Of a stretch of 64,000 bases of DNA, positions 32,005 to 40,945 are shown in pieces. This DNA is from Desulfomonilaceae bacterium (GTDB taxonomy: Bacteria > Desulfobacterota > Desulfomonilia > Desulfomonilales > Desulfomonilaceae). Positions within the stretch are counted from its first letter, which is position 1. Each line of letters begins with the position of its first letter. A program made the position numbers and the translations under genes. The notes beneath the pieces were generated by a model. It was not told where the DNA came from. It made no database searches and saw nothing but the letters and a program-made list of their open reading frames with translations. The DNA is taken from contig JBAZSD010000001.1 of NCBI GenBank assembly GCA_041662605.1, positions 186,001-250,000 on the forward strand. The letters run 5' to 3'.

Positions 32005-33038
32005 ACATAGCAGTCGCTCTCAGTGGAGGCGTTGACAGCGCTTGCGCTGCTTTATTGCTCCGAGACGCGGGGCACAGTGTGACTGGCTTGCACATGAAAT
32101 TAATTGACCGAGATTCCGATTCATGGGATCAGGTCCGAGCCGTAGGGGACTCCATTGGTATCCCTGTTAAGTTGGTTGATCTGAGTGAGTCGTTTCAAAA
32201 ACATGTGGTCGATTATTTTGTTTCAGAGTACAATTCCGGTCGCACACCCTCTCCGTGTCCTCGGTGTAACAGACAAATCAAAATGACTCTTCTAGCGGAA
32301 CGAGCGCTTGAATTGGGCGCAGAGCGACTCTCCACAGGCCATTACGCCAGAATTGTCTCAAAAGATGACCGGTTCGCGCTTTTTAAAGGATCGGATAGTT
32401 CAAGGGATCAGTCCTACTTTTTGTTCATGCTGACTCAGAAAATACTGTCCAACTTGATTTTCCCCCTCGGTGGACTGACCAAAGTGGAGGTTCGAAGAAT
32501 CGCCGAACTGAGGGGACTTCCCGTAAGTTCAACCGAAGATTCACAGGAGCTTTGTTTTGTTCCTGATAATACTTACGTCAAGTTCCTTTTGGAACAAGGC
32601 GCCGAGGCCAAACCTGGCCTAATTGTTGACGAGGACGGCAATGTCATTGGAAAACACCCGGGGATTATCTTCTTTACGGTCGGTCAGCGAAGAGGATTGG
32701 GGGTTTGCGGGCCTGAGCCTCTATATGTGCTCGCAATCAATCATGAAAGGCATGAGATTGTAGTAGGGAGGAAAAACCGGACACTGGTTTCAGGTATCGT
32801 AGTCGATCAGCTAAGTTTTGTATCCGGAAAGACTCCAGATTGGAATGATAGTTTCACAATAAAAGTGCGGTCGACTTCTAGAGAAGCGACGTGCAAAATT
32901 AGAGATACAGGCTCAGGTTCCTTAACAATTTCTTTCGACTCTCCGCAATCCGGGGTCGCGCCTGGTCAAGCAGCGGTTTTATATAAGGAAAATGAGGTGG
33001 TTGGAGGCGGCTGGATTTTGAGCGCAGTCAAGTTCTGA
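32001..33038 (+). CDS. mnmA: tRNA-specific 2-thiouridylase MnmA
   Basis: Adds sulphur to uridine 34 of tRNA Lys, Glu and Gln. 345 residues: PP-loop VALSGGVDSACAAL, catalytic Cys in PCPRCNRQIKM, second catalytic Cys in SQELCFVPD, and the C-terminal beta-barrel with FFTVGQRRGLG. ATG 32001 overlaps the PBP1A stop (ATGA), so the two are translationally coupled. The PP-loop relative larE follows 90 bases later. Confidence 0.96.
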   Translation: MNIAVALSGGVDSACAALLLRDAGHSVTGLHMKLIDRDSDSWDQVRAVGDSIGIPVKLVDLSESFQKHVVDYFVSEYNSGRTPSPCPRCNRQIKMTLLAERALELGAERLSTGHYARIVSKDDRFALFKGSDSSRDQSYFLFMLTQKILSNLIFPLGGLTKVEVRRIAELRGLPVSSTEDSQELCFVPDNTYVKFLLEQGAEAKPGLIVDEDGNVIGKHPGIIFFTVGQRRGLGVCGPEPLYVLAINHERHEIVVGRKNRTLVSGIVVDQLSFVSGKTPDWNDSFTIKVRSTSREATCKIRDTGSGSLTISFDSPQSGVAPGQAAVLYKENEVVGGGWILSAVKF

Positions 33039-33128
33039 CGGAACAGCGATTTTAGGATCGCTAATGGTAAAAAAGCACCGGAATGAAGAAAATTGGAGCC
33101 CGGTCGGTCTTGAGTATCGGGATAGGCC

Positions 33129-33947
33129 ATGAATCATAAACAATTTTCGAATTTAGTAAATAAAGAAAGAAACCTTCAGCGGATAATCGCAAAAACCGTA
33201 GGGGACAAATCGGCCGTTGTCGCATTTTCCGGGGGAGTCGACTCAAGTCTCCTTTTAATGGAATCTGTAAACGCTCTGGGTGTTGATCGTGTAATAGCGG
33301 TTACTGCCAATTCCCCAACTTCTTCGCAGGATCAAGTACAGGAAGCCCAGGATTTTGCGCACGCGCTGGACGTTGAGCTAATCATTGCCGAAACCCCGGA
33401 ATGCAGTTCCCCGGATTTCGCTGCAAATGGGCCGAAACGATGCTATCACTGTAAGAAAGTTCGTTATCAAACTATCAGCGCAACCCGGGGAATTCCCCTT
33501 GACGCTGTCTTGTTTGATGGCACAAACATTGATGATGATCCTTCAGATCGACCAGGATTCGCTGCTCTGATTGAGCTTGGAATTCATACCCCGCTACGTC
33601 AGGCTTCCCTGAAAAAAGATGAAATAAGGGCTTTATTAAAGGGCGCGGGGTTTCATAAAATGGCGATGAAATGCTCTCAACCCTGTTTGGCTACCCGAAT
33701 TCCACAAGGGACCCCAATCACGTTAGAAGCTCTGGATCGTATTAGAGAGGGAGAGCAGCTATTTAAAAACCTTGGCTTCGGAATTTTTCGGCTACGAACT
33801 CACGGAAATTTGGCCAGAATTGTTTTTGACTTGGATGGATTTGAAAAGATTCTCAGCAACCGTCAATTGAGAAAAACAATTTCCGGAGAACTAAAAAAAA
33901 TAGGATATAAGACTATCACTCTAGATTTGGAAGAATACGGCGCCTGA
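33129..33947 (+). CDS. larE: ATP-dependent sacrificial sulphur transferase LarE
   Basis: PP-loop ATPase family that supplies sulphur for the nickel-pincer nucleotide of lactate racemase and related enzymes. 272 residues: VVAFSGGVDSSLLLMES, the Cys pair KRCYHCKK, PCLATRIPQGTPIT and the basic C-terminus. In Lactobacillus a single Cys donates its sulphur; forms with three Cys use a cluster instead. Here Cys residues occur in CYHCKK and in KCSQPCLA, closer to the three-Cys cluster type. larB, larC and larA are not in the window, so some other sulphur recipient is possible. Confidence 0.88.
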   Translation: MNHKQFSNLVNKERNLQRIIAKTVGDKSAVVAFSGGVDSSLLLMESVNALGVDRVIAVTANSPTSSQDQVQEAQDFAHALDVELIIAETPECSSPDFAANGPKRCYHCKKVRYQTISATRGIPLDAVLFDGTNIDDDPSDRPGFAALIELGIHTPLRQASLKKDEIRALLKGAGFHKMAMKCSQPCLATRIPQGTPITLEALDRIREGEQLFKNLGFGIFRLRTHGNLARIVFDLDGFEKILSNRQLRKTISGELKKIGYKTITLDLEEYGA

Positions 33948-33961
33948 AAGATTTCGCAAAA

Positions 33962-33987
33962 AAAGCCCGGTTGTCGCGCCGGGCTTT
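33962..33987. terminator. Bidirectional terminator after larE
   Basis: Perfect 9-bp stem AAAGCCCGG (33962-33970) / CCGGGCTTT (33979-33987), 8-base loop, A run before and T run after. It serves larE and the converging Spy/CpxP-like gene. Confidence 0.85.
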
Positions 33988-34019
33988 ATGAAGGGGATTA
34001 GGGAGAAGGGTGGTTGAGT

Positions 34020-34532
34020 CTAGCTTTTCGGGCCAAATCCCATCATTCCTTTGCCGGCGCCGCCACGCATACCGCGGCATCCGCCTGAACCGCAGAATCC
34101 TGCTCCTCGACCAGCCCAAACACCCATTTTCTCGCGCTGCTCAGGAGTTAGCAATGAACGAATCTTTGTGCCGAAAGCCCTGCCTTCATTTCGCATCTGA
34201 TCCTGAATCGTCCATATTTCTTCTTTCTTTTTCTGGATGGCGGCCTCATCTTGCGGAGACTTGGTCGCTAACTCCATAAGCTCAATTCTTTTTTGAGCTT
34301 TCTGAGATCGCAGCGTTTCCTCTTTCTTGAGAAAGTCAGTTCTTAAAGAATTGATCTGTGCTTTTTGCTCTTTAGTAAGGCTATCAATTTGAGCTAGCCC
34401 CTGACCAAACCCCATTCCTTTGCCTCCTCCAAAACCAGGGCAATTTCCGCAAGGGCCAAAAGCAAAAGCCGAGGAAGCGATTAGCAGTGTCATTGCAGCA
34501 ACTAGTCCGAGAGCTGTTCTTGAGTTTCTCAT
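34020..34532 (-). CDS. Periplasmic Spy/CpxP/ZraP-like stress protein
   Basis: 170 residues with a signal peptide (cleavage near SAFA-FGP). Helical core with DSLTKEQKAQINSLRTDFLK and the LTPEQREKMG box of the LTxxQ family. The ends are Gly/Met/Cys-rich (CGNCPGFGGGKGMGFG; GFCGSGGCRGMRGG), suited to binding zinc or copper as in ZraP. It is separated by a terminator from the CnrX-like gene upstream on the same strand but lies in one gene group with the ECF sigma factor. Likely chaperone or metal-stress role in the periplasm. Confidence 0.78.
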   Translation of the reverse strand: MRNSRTALGLVAAMTLLIASSAFAFGPCGNCPGFGGGKGMGFGQGLAQIDSLTKEQKAQINSLRTDFLKKEETLRSQKAQKRIELMELATKSPQDEAAIQKKKEEIWTIQDQMRNEGRAFGTKIRSLLTPEQREKMGVWAGRGAGFCGSGGCRGMRGGAGKGMMGFGPKS

Positions 34533-34655
34533 TTCACCAATTTCTCCTTTTCTCGTTTTCGATGATCATCAATTTCTCATCGATCATAATTCTAATACCG
34601 ACTGGTTTAGAGAATCCCGCGCGAGAAAGTTTATTATTTTCTTTCCACCAAAAAT

Positions 34656-34683
34656 AAGAAACGGACTCAAAAGTCCGTTTCTT
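34656..34683 (-). terminator. Terminator after the CnrX-like gene
   Basis: 12-bp perfect stem AAGAAACGGACT (34656-34667) / AGTCCGTTTCTT (34672-34683) with a 4-base loop; on the minus strand ATTTTTGG follows. Confidence 0.8.
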
Positions 34684-34693
34684 GAATGATGCC

Positions 34694-35203
34694 TTACATT
34701 CCCGGTTCCTTGCATGGTCCTGAACCGGGGGGACCACAACCTCGATCTCCACTCGGCCCTAAACCCCTTCCCGAATGCCTCATTCTGCAGGTTCTGTGTT
34801 TTAGAAACTCCAAAAGGGCCATACGCTTTTCATTAGGAAGAGACGCCATGGTCTGGCTTATGCGTTCCAATATCTGACTTTCCAAAACGGCGCGAAGATT
34901 TATCATCTCGTGGATAGCGTCTTGAGCAGGTTTCAAATTGCCGGGATTTGAAGCTATAAGGTCAAGGACTTCGGCTCTTTTGCTCTGGAGTTCGCGCCTG
35001 GCCTTAATGATTCCCATCTTAGTTTCACCCGACCAGCTTTTCGAAATCTTCTTTACGTCTTCGGTCGATAGCGCCGGACACTCGGTCGACTCAATTGCTG
35101 TAAATTTTTTTTCATGCCACCAGTGGCGAGCAATCACCACACCAACAGAAGCATTAACCAATAGGGAAAACAGCAACAAACCTACAAAGAAAGCTCTTTT
35201 CAT
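34694..35203 (-). CDS. Membrane-anchored periplasmic metal-resistance/stress sensor (CnrX/Spy-like)
   Basis: 169 residues. One N-terminal membrane helix (FFVGLLLFSLLVNASVGVVI), then a His-containing stretch RHWWHEKK and a helical hairpin with RRELQSKRAEVLDLIASNPG and ASLPNEKRMALLEFL, the pattern of the heavy-metal-resistance (CnrX/Spy) fold. The C-terminus is Gly/Pro/Cys-rich. Its start overlaps the anti-sigma gene stop by four bases, so it probably forms a sensing unit with the anti-sigma/sigma pair, as CnrX does with CnrY and CnrH. Confidence 0.75.
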   Translation of the reverse strand: MKRAFFVGLLLFSLLVNASVGVVIARHWWHEKKFTAIESTECPALSTEDVKKISKSWSGETKMGIIKARRELQSKRAEVLDLIASNPGNLKPAQDAIHEMINLRAVLESQILERISQTMASLPNEKRMALLEFLKHRTCRMRHSGRGLGPSGDRGCGPPGSGPCKEPGM

Positions 35204-35646
35204 TGAGAGTTCTCCGCCATCCCGAAGTCAAGAGCTATATCCGAAAGAGATTCCGAGTTATCCTGGAGCAATGTATCCATCTTTGGGCTGGAGTCCTGCG
35301 CGCTAAGAGCTTCCGTCAGCGTCTTCCCTGCTTTGTCTCCAACTCCGACCGCCAGGACCGCTATCAAAGCCCATATCGGAACCTGCTTCAAGAGAGAAAA
35401 TTTCCATGCGTCGCTGACAGAACTTGAGTCACCGGAAATTCGAGCCTTCACTTTGTCTGCGAGAGAATGATCGGCCAAAGAGAATTTCACGGTCGCTAAT
35501 GAATCATTTAGGGACACCAATTCTTCGTAGACCCGAACACAATCAGCACATTCCGACATGTGATCCAGCAATTTACGTTGAGATGCCGAGTCTAATTCGC
35601 CATCCAATAATAAAGAAATCTCTTTTTGATATTCCATGTGCTTCAT
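35200..35646 (-). CDS. Zinc-finger anti-sigma factor
   Basis: 148 residues from ATG 35646 (GGAGG eight bases upstream; a TTG 15 bases earlier lies inside that site). The N-terminus has the zf-HC2 anti-sigma pattern: LLLDGELDSASQRKLLDHMSE followed by CADCVRVYEEL, giving the HxxxCxxC zinc site. A membrane helix follows (QVPIWALIAVLAVGVG), then a short periplasmic tail. It should hold the sigma factor encoded 57 bases upstream. Coupled by overlap to the CnrX-like gene. Confidence 0.87.
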   Translation of the reverse strand: MKHMEYQKEISLLLDGELDSASQRKLLDHMSECADCVRVYEELVSLNDSLATVKFSLADHSLADKVKARISGDSSSVSDAWKFSLLKQVPIWALIAVLAVGVGDKAGKTLTEALSAQDSSPKMDTLLQDNSESLSDIALDFGMAENSQ

Positions 35647-35702
35647 GGTCTGGCCCTCCAATATCTTATACCTGTAAACAAATCAGAACTCGCGAGAATC
35701 TT

Positions 35703-36287
35703 TTATCTTTCCACAAGTTTTATAATTTTTTTTCTGGCTCTAAATATGAGCGATTCCACCGATGAAACTGAAATATCCATCACGATCGCAATTTCTTCGT
35801 AACTCATGCTTTCCTGCGATTTCAGCAAAAGGGCGCTCCTTTGTCGTTCCGGTAATTTCTTCAATGCCTTTTCCATCGCGTGGAATTGCTGCTTAATGGA
35901 TAACTGTGTCTCAGCGTCTTGAGTTTCCTGAGATAATGGATTTGACGAGAATTCGAGTTCCGGGTCATCTTCGTCCCGATCGCTAAAAAATTTGAAGGTT
36001 TTTCTTCTAAATGAACTCACAATATTAATACTTTGGTTTCGAGCGATCGTCAGTAACCACGTTTTAAACGTGGATTTCGATTCATCGAACTTTTCTATAC
36101 TTTTGAAAGCCCTTAGGAAAGTCTCCTGAACGATATCCTCAGCCTCTTCATGGGAACCGGTGATCGATCTTGCGATACGGTAGACCAGATTAGTGTGTCG
36201 ATACACCAGTTCTCCAAAATAAATCTCGGAGCCATTCTGAGATGCCTTTACTAATTCGTGGTCTGATAGTGATTCTAAACGTCCCAT
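35703..36287 (-). CDS. ECF RNA polymerase sigma factor
   Basis: 194 residues. Region 2 is seen in YFGELVYRHTNLVYRIARSITG and EEAEDIVQETFLRAFKSIEKF (including the -10 binding helix), region 4 in LKKLPERQRSALLLKSQESMSYEEIAIVMDISVSSVESLIFRARKK-type sequence (here shortened in quotation: PERQRSALLL, SYEEIAIVMD). A linker of about 35 residues is acidic. Followed by its anti-sigma factor and the CnrX-like protein, so it likely responds to envelope or metal stress. rarA lies upstream on the same strand with a 62-base gap. Confidence 0.92.
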   Translation of the reverse strand: MGRLESLSDHELVKASQNGSEIYFGELVYRHTNLVYRIARSITGSHEEAEDIVQETFLRAFKSIEKFDESKSTFKTWLLTIARNQSINIVSSFRRKTFKFFSDRDEDDPELEFSSNPLSQETQDAETQLSIKQQFHAMEKALKKLPERQRSALLLKSQESMSYEEIAIVMDISVSSVESLIFRARKKIIKLVER

Positions 36288-36349
36288 GCGATATATTTCG
36301 GATTTATGATCTCACAGATTTATTTAAAAAAACTGAGGGTTGGCCTTGT

Positions 36350-37663
36350 TCAGTCTTCCAGTTTATGTTTAGCGTCTAAACGCTCCTTCAAGGTTTTCTC
36401 AAACCCTCGGTCAGTCGGGTGATAGAATCTCGTCCCTTTCAGTTTCTCGGGCATGTGTTCCTGTTCTACCTCAGCGTTCGGAAAATCGTGGGCATATTTG
36501 TAGCCTTTTCCATATCCTATGGATTTCATGAAACTCGTTGGGGCGTTTCTAATGTGCAACGGTGTAGCCAAGGACCCGGACTTCTTTATTTCTCCTTTGA
36601 CTGCTATGTAAGCTTCTTCCAGAGAATTGGATTTAGGCGCAAGCGCCAGGTAAACAACAGATTGCGCCAATGCTAGCGCACATTCAGGCAGGCCAATATA
36701 GCGGCAGGCCTGAAATGTCGCCACTGCCTGCTCAAGAGCTTGCGGCGCAGCCAGTCCCACGTCCTCGCTCGCAAACCTCACAAGTCGCCTGGCCACGTAA
36801 AGGGGATCTTCACCCGCTTCTATCATTCTGCCCATCCAGTATAATCCAGCGTCCGGGTCACTGTCCCGGAGAGATTTGTGGAGTGCGCTAATAAGATTGT
36901 AATGCTCTTCCCCTGACTTGTCATAAAGAAGACTCCTTTTTTGCGCCGCCTCCTCAATCGATTTCACATCGATATCTTGCTGATTGTTCAATAAGACTAA
37001 ATTTGCAGCAGCGTCCAAGATGTTGAGACAGTTTCTGGCGTCACCTCCGGCGATTGAAACCAGCATATCAAGCGCCGACTTTTCGATGTTCAGGTCGTGC
37101 CGGCCCAACCCACGTTCCTGGTCCTTCAACGCCCTATCAACTATTGTTTCCAAATCCTCGGGTTTCAATTCGTCAAGCATGAAAACCCTCATTCTGGATA
37201 GCAACGCAGCGTTGACTTCGAAACTTGGATTTTCCGTGGTAGCCCCTATCAGTATGAGATTTCCTTTTTCGACGTGAGGCAAAAGGTAATCCTGTTGAGC
37301 CTTGTTGAATCTGTGGATTTCATCAAGGAAAAGAATGGTTTTTACACCCGAGATTCGAAGATCGTCCCTTGCCTTTGCAGCAACTTCTTTGACGTCCTTA
37401 ACACCCACTGTAACCGCTGAAAAGTGATGAAAATTGGAACTGGATTTGTTGGCTATAATTTCAGCTAATGTAGTTTTCCCAACTCCGGGAGGCCCCCACA
37501 GTAACATCGAAAATAGTCTCCCGCCTTCCAGAGTCCTGGTCAAAACTTTACCAGGGCCCAACAAACGATCCTGACCAACAAATTCATCCGGGCTTCTCGG
37601 TCGCATTCGGTCGGCAAGCGGTCTTTCTTTCAACGTGTGATGATTGTTTTCAAACAGGTCCAT
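36350..37663 (-). CDS. rarA: Replication-associated recombination protein RarA/MgsA (AAA ATPase)
   Basis: Clamp-loader-like AAA ATPase acting at stalled replication forks. 437 residues: MRPRSPDEFVGQDRLLGPGK opening, Walker A GPPGVGKTT, Walker B ILFLDEIHRFNKAQQD, sensor 1 IGATTENPSFEVNAALLSR, and the C-terminal tetramerisation domain with HNLI-type phrase YNLISALHKSLRDSDPDAGLYW. Length and motifs are typical. Divergent from nadK. Confidence 0.96.
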   Translation of the reverse strand: MDLFENNHHTLKERPLADRMRPRSPDEFVGQDRLLGPGKVLTRTLEGGRLFSMLLWGPPGVGKTTLAEIIANKSSSNFHHFSAVTVGVKDVKEVAAKARDDLRISGVKTILFLDEIHRFNKAQQDYLLPHVEKGNLILIGATTENPSFEVNAALLSRMRVFMLDELKPEDLETIVDRALKDQERGLGRHDLNIEKSALDMLVSIAGGDARNCLNILDAAANLVLLNNQQDIDVKSIEEAAQKRSLLYDKSGEEHYNLISALHKSLRDSDPDAGLYWMGRMIEAGEDPLYVARRLVRFASEDVGLAAPQALEQAVATFQACRYIGLPECALALAQSVVYLALAPKSNSLEEAYIAVKGEIKKSGSLATPLHIRNAPTSFMKSIGYGKGYKYAHDFPNAEVEQEHMPEKLKGTRFYHPTDRGFEKTLKERLDAKHKLED

Positions 37664-37862
37664 TGCGCTTCTCTCTCGATTTTTCTAGGAGAGCCAATTG
37701 CTTCACTTAGTCATTTTCTTTGCGTTTTAGCCTATACGATTGTGGGGAGGTCATCAAGGTGTATCGGCCAGTTGCTCAGAATTAGTCTATTTCTCTAGAT
37801 TTTGACTCAAAAACATGGTACTCAATGTTAACGTTTTACTGATAGGTCACGGCGGGGCGATC

Positions 37863-38699
37863 ATGCGCAAGGTCGGATTGGTTTTTAAGAGTGGGCACGA
37901 ACAGGCGTTAGCCTTGGCTGAACAAATTTCCCATCTTCTTGCCAAATTCGGGAAAGAAGCCCTGGTAGAAGATTCCTTTTCAGATTTGCCGAAAAGCTGG
38001 AATGTCCAACCAACGAGCAATATAGCAGGAGAGGCGGATCTAATCGTGGCGCTAGGAGGAGACGGCACAATCCTTAGAGTCGCCGCTTTGCTGAATGACA
38101 AACCAGTACCTGTACTGGGCGTTAATCTTGGACGAGTCGGGTTCCTTGCAGAAATATCGCCTGAAGAAGCTTGCTCTGAAATCCTTGCGGCCATTGAGGG
38201 CAAATCAATTTTGGCCAAACGTATGATGCTCGAGGCAACTCTGCCTGAAAACAACAAGGTCAGGGTCTTAAATGAAGTGGTAATCCACTGGAGTGGTGTG
38301 GCAAGGATCATTGACATTGTGTTGAAGTTAGGAGCAACTAGAGATATTGAACTTCGGGCTGACGGCGTAATCGTTGCGACGCCGGTAGGTTCCAGCGCCT
38401 ACTCGTACGCGGCAAACGGACCTCTGGTGCATCCGGACGTGGAAGCTATGTTGATCACGCCAATATGCCCATACTCGGGGCTCTCCCGTCCGCTGCTCAT
38501 ACCGGCTGACCGAGCTGTCGAGTTAACGCTTGAAAGAGGGGAAACATTTAAAGTCACAATAGATGGACGTGTGTCTCGTGACTTAAAGTTGGGGGATGCA
38601 ATTAAAATCAAGAAATCTTCGATTCCTTTTGTAATAGTTAAATCAAGGACCCGGGGATATTTCGAGGCGCTTGAAGCAAAACTGGGTATTGTCAGATAA
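37863..38699 (+). CDS. nadK: NAD kinase
   Basis: Phosphorylates NAD to NADP using ATP or polyphosphate. The GGDGTILR motif, NLGRVGFLAEI and TPVGSSAYSYAANGPLVHP are diagnostic. The frame is open from ATG 37815, but the family N-terminus fits ATG 37863 (MRKVGLVFKSGHEQ), giving 278 residues; the ribosome site before it is poor (GGGG at 37854-37857), so the longer form is not excluded. recN follows 78 bases later, a common arrangement. Confidence 0.93.
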   Translation: MRKVGLVFKSGHEQALALAEQISHLLAKFGKEALVEDSFSDLPKSWNVQPTSNIAGEADLIVALGGDGTILRVAALLNDKPVPVLGVNLGRVGFLAEISPEEACSEILAAIEGKSILAKRMMLEATLPENNKVRVLNEVVIHWSGVARIIDIVLKLGATRDIELRADGVIVATPVGSSAYSYAANGPLVHPDVEAMLITPICPYSGLSRPLLIPADRAVELTLERGETFKVTIDGRVSRDLKLGDAIKIKKSSIPFVIVKSRTRGYFEALEAKLGIVR

Positions 38700-38777
38700 T
38701 TTTGGGCTGAAACTCGTAACTCACGCACGTTGGCTAAAAAACAAACCCGAATAACAGAGAATCATGTTTTCTGAAAG

Positions 38778-40454
38778 ATGTTAAGATATCTCAGAATTAG
38801 CAATTTTGCGATCATAGATCGGATTGAAATTGAATTTCAGGAAGGCCTGAATGTTCTGACCGGGGAAACCGGCGCGGGCAAATCGATTTTGATCGGGGCG
38901 CTCGGTTTGATCCTTGGGGCAAGAGGAGGCGCGGATCTGATAAGAACAGGCGCGGATGAAGCTGCAGTAGAGGCTATTTTTGAAGTTTCAGATGTTGGTT
39001 CTATTGATCCTGATTTCAGATCAATATTCGAAGGTTCCGGTGAACTCATAATATCTCGCAGAATCAACCAGAGCGGGAGGTCAAAGTGTTTCACGAACGG
39101 GAATCTTACTACCATTTCTATGCTTGAAAGGATTGGAAAAAATCTGGTAACGGTATTCGGTCAGCACGAAAGTCATATTTTACTGGATCCGGAGGAACAT
39201 ATTGAAATACTGGACCGATCCGCCAATCTTCAAGCTCAGCGAAAAAAGTTGGAAAAGCTTTTCCATGTTGTTCGCAAGTCTTCAGATGAGGTTCGCGCCT
39301 CAAAAACTAGACTTCATGGGCTTGAAACCCGAGCCTCTGAAAATAAGTCCATGGCGATGGAACTTGGCAAAGCGAATCTGAAGCTTGGAGAAGAGGAAGA
39401 ACTGGCGGAAGAGCGTGAGATCCTTAAAAAGGCTTCTCAAATTCGGGAGAAATCCTATGACGCTTACCAGAAGCTCTACTCAAAATCAGGCGCCGTGATC
39501 TCAAATCTCTCTGAAATTAAAAAATCGCTTGCGGCGCTTGTCGTTTTGAACCCAAAAACAAATAAGATTGTTGAAAACTTCACTGGAGCTATGTATCAGC
39601 TCGAAGACGTCGCTCTCGAGTTAAGAAATATTTCAGAAAACACTAATGATAATCCTGCAAGACTTGAAGAAATTGAAGAGCGTTTAAGTCGTTTGAAGAC
39701 TTTGAAGAAAAAATATGGCGGAGATGACGAGCATCTCATGCAGCGGCTTCAATCAGTATCAAACGAAGTATCCGCTATCTTAAACGCTGAGAAAGACTTC
39801 AAGGATTGTCAAAAACGTTTTGAATCAGCGGAAAAAGATTTCCTGATTGAAGCCCAAACACTATCAAAGCGGAGGCGCCAAGCGGCAATTATTTTAGAAA
39901 CCTCAATGAAGAAAGAACTCTCTGATCTTGCGATGCGGGATGCAGTATTTTCTGTGAACTTCAACGAGAGATCTCGAGAGGTCTCCGGAGCCAAGGGTCT
40001 TGAAACAATTGAGTTCTTCCTTGCGGCCAACCCAGGGGAATCAGCCAGACCTCTTGCGAAGATTGCGTCAGGCGGAGAGCTTTCACGAGTCATGTTAGCG
40101 TTGAAAACTTTGGAGATTGACTCTGCCGGACAGGCCTCCACTCTGGTTTTTGACGAGGTTGACGCCGGTATTGGGGGACATACGGCGGTCGCCGTGGCTG
40201 ACAGGCTAGCTCAAGTGGCAAGACGACAACAAACGATTTGTATCACACATTTGCATCAAATTGCGGCTAAAGCTGACCATCACTTGGCCGTACGAAAATT
40301 TGTGAAGGAAGGTAGGACTTCGATCGAAGCCAATGCTTTACACCGGGAGGAACGTATTTCGGAATTGGCCAGGATGCTGGGAGCGTCCGAAGATTCGGCG
40401 CCTGTTCGTGAACATGTTAGAAACCTGGTAAAGAAGACCAAGGAAAGGTCCTAA
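38778..40454 (+). CDS. recN: DNA repair protein RecN
   Basis: SMC-like ATPase for double-strand break repair. 558 residues: N-terminal MLRYLRISNFAIIDRIEIEF and Walker A TGETGAGKS, a central coiled coil (about 155-370), and the C-terminal ATPase half with the signature ASGGELSRVMLAL, Walker B STLVFDEVDAGIGG and ICITHLHQIAAKADHH. Two bases separate its stop from the next start, so it is co-translated with the acetyltransferase. Confidence 0.96.
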   Translation: MLRYLRISNFAIIDRIEIEFQEGLNVLTGETGAGKSILIGALGLILGARGGADLIRTGADEAAVEAIFEVSDVGSIDPDFRSIFEGSGELIISRRINQSGRSKCFTNGNLTTISMLERIGKNLVTVFGQHESHILLDPEEHIEILDRSANLQAQRKKLEKLFHVVRKSSDEVRASKTRLHGLETRASENKSMAMELGKANLKLGEEEELAEEREILKKASQIREKSYDAYQKLYSKSGAVISNLSEIKKSLAALVVLNPKTNKIVENFTGAMYQLEDVALELRNISENTNDNPARLEEIEERLSRLKTLKKKYGGDDEHLMQRLQSVSNEVSAILNAEKDFKDCQKRFESAEKDFLIEAQTLSKRRRQAAIILETSMKKELSDLAMRDAVFSVNFNERSREVSGAKGLETIEFFLAANPGESARPLAKIASGGELSRVMLALKTLEIDSAGQASTLVFDEVDAGIGGHTAVAVADRLAQVARRQQTICITHLHQIAAKADHHLAVRKFVKEGRTSIEANALHREERISELARMLGASEDSAPVREHVRNLVKKTKERS

Positions 40455-40455
40455 G

Positions 40456-40938
40456 TTGATAAGAAAAGCTGTCCTGACGGATGTAAAAAAAGTTCATGCT
40501 CTTATTTCTGAACAGGCAAAAGGCGGTCACTTGCTCGCACGCGCCATTGCCGACATATATTCTCAAATTAGGGATTTCTCGGTCGCTGTCGATGACGAAA
40601 CTGGTGAAATCATCGGTTGTGGAGCCCTACGAATAGTTTGGGAAGATCTTGCTGAAGTTCGCTCGGTGGCGGTCAAGAGGAAACGTCAGGGTAAAGGTGT
40701 CGGGCGAAATCTTATTGATACTCTGGTACAAGAATCTTGCGAACTCGGAATAAAAAAAGTTTTTGTGTTAACCTATCGTGTTAGCCTCTTTGAAAAAATG
40801 GGGTTTGTTCTGATGGACAAGAGTCTTTTACCTCATAAGATATGGGCAGATTGCGTAAAGTGTCCAAAGTTTCCGGAATGTGACGAGGTTGCGATGGTGA
40901 GGGACTCGAACCAGCGCTCTGAACAATCTGACAGTTGA
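40456..40938 (+). CDS. ArgA-like GNAT N-acetyltransferase (N-acetylglutamate synthase type)
   Basis: 160 residues, single GNAT domain: RKAVLTDVKKVHALISEQAK, CGALRIVWEDLAEVRSVAVK, acetyl-CoA loop KRQGKGVGRNLI, FEKMGFVLMDKSLLPHKIW. The end carries WADCVKCPKFPECDE, a Cys-rich tail common in the short, stand-alone ArgA-type enzymes that make N-acetylglutamate for arginine synthesis. Start is TTG 40456 with AGGAAAGG at 40441. Lies in a nadK-recN-acetyltransferase gene string rather than with arg genes. Confidence 0.83.
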   Translation: MIRKAVLTDVKKVHALISEQAKGGHLLARAIADIYSQIRDFSVAVDDETGEIIGCGALRIVWEDLAEVRSVAVKRKRQGKGVGRNLIDTLVQESCELGIKKVFVLTYRVSLFEKMGFVLMDKSLLPHKIWADCVKCPKFPECDEVAMVRDSNQRSEQSDS

Positions 40939-40945
40939 GGAGTAG

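Noticed and set aside
40880..40940. Sequence resembling the 3' half of a tRNA (TGAGGGACTCGAACC)
   Set aside because: It lies inside the end of the ArgA-like acetyltransferase gene and no acceptor, D or anticodon stems could be built on either strand.
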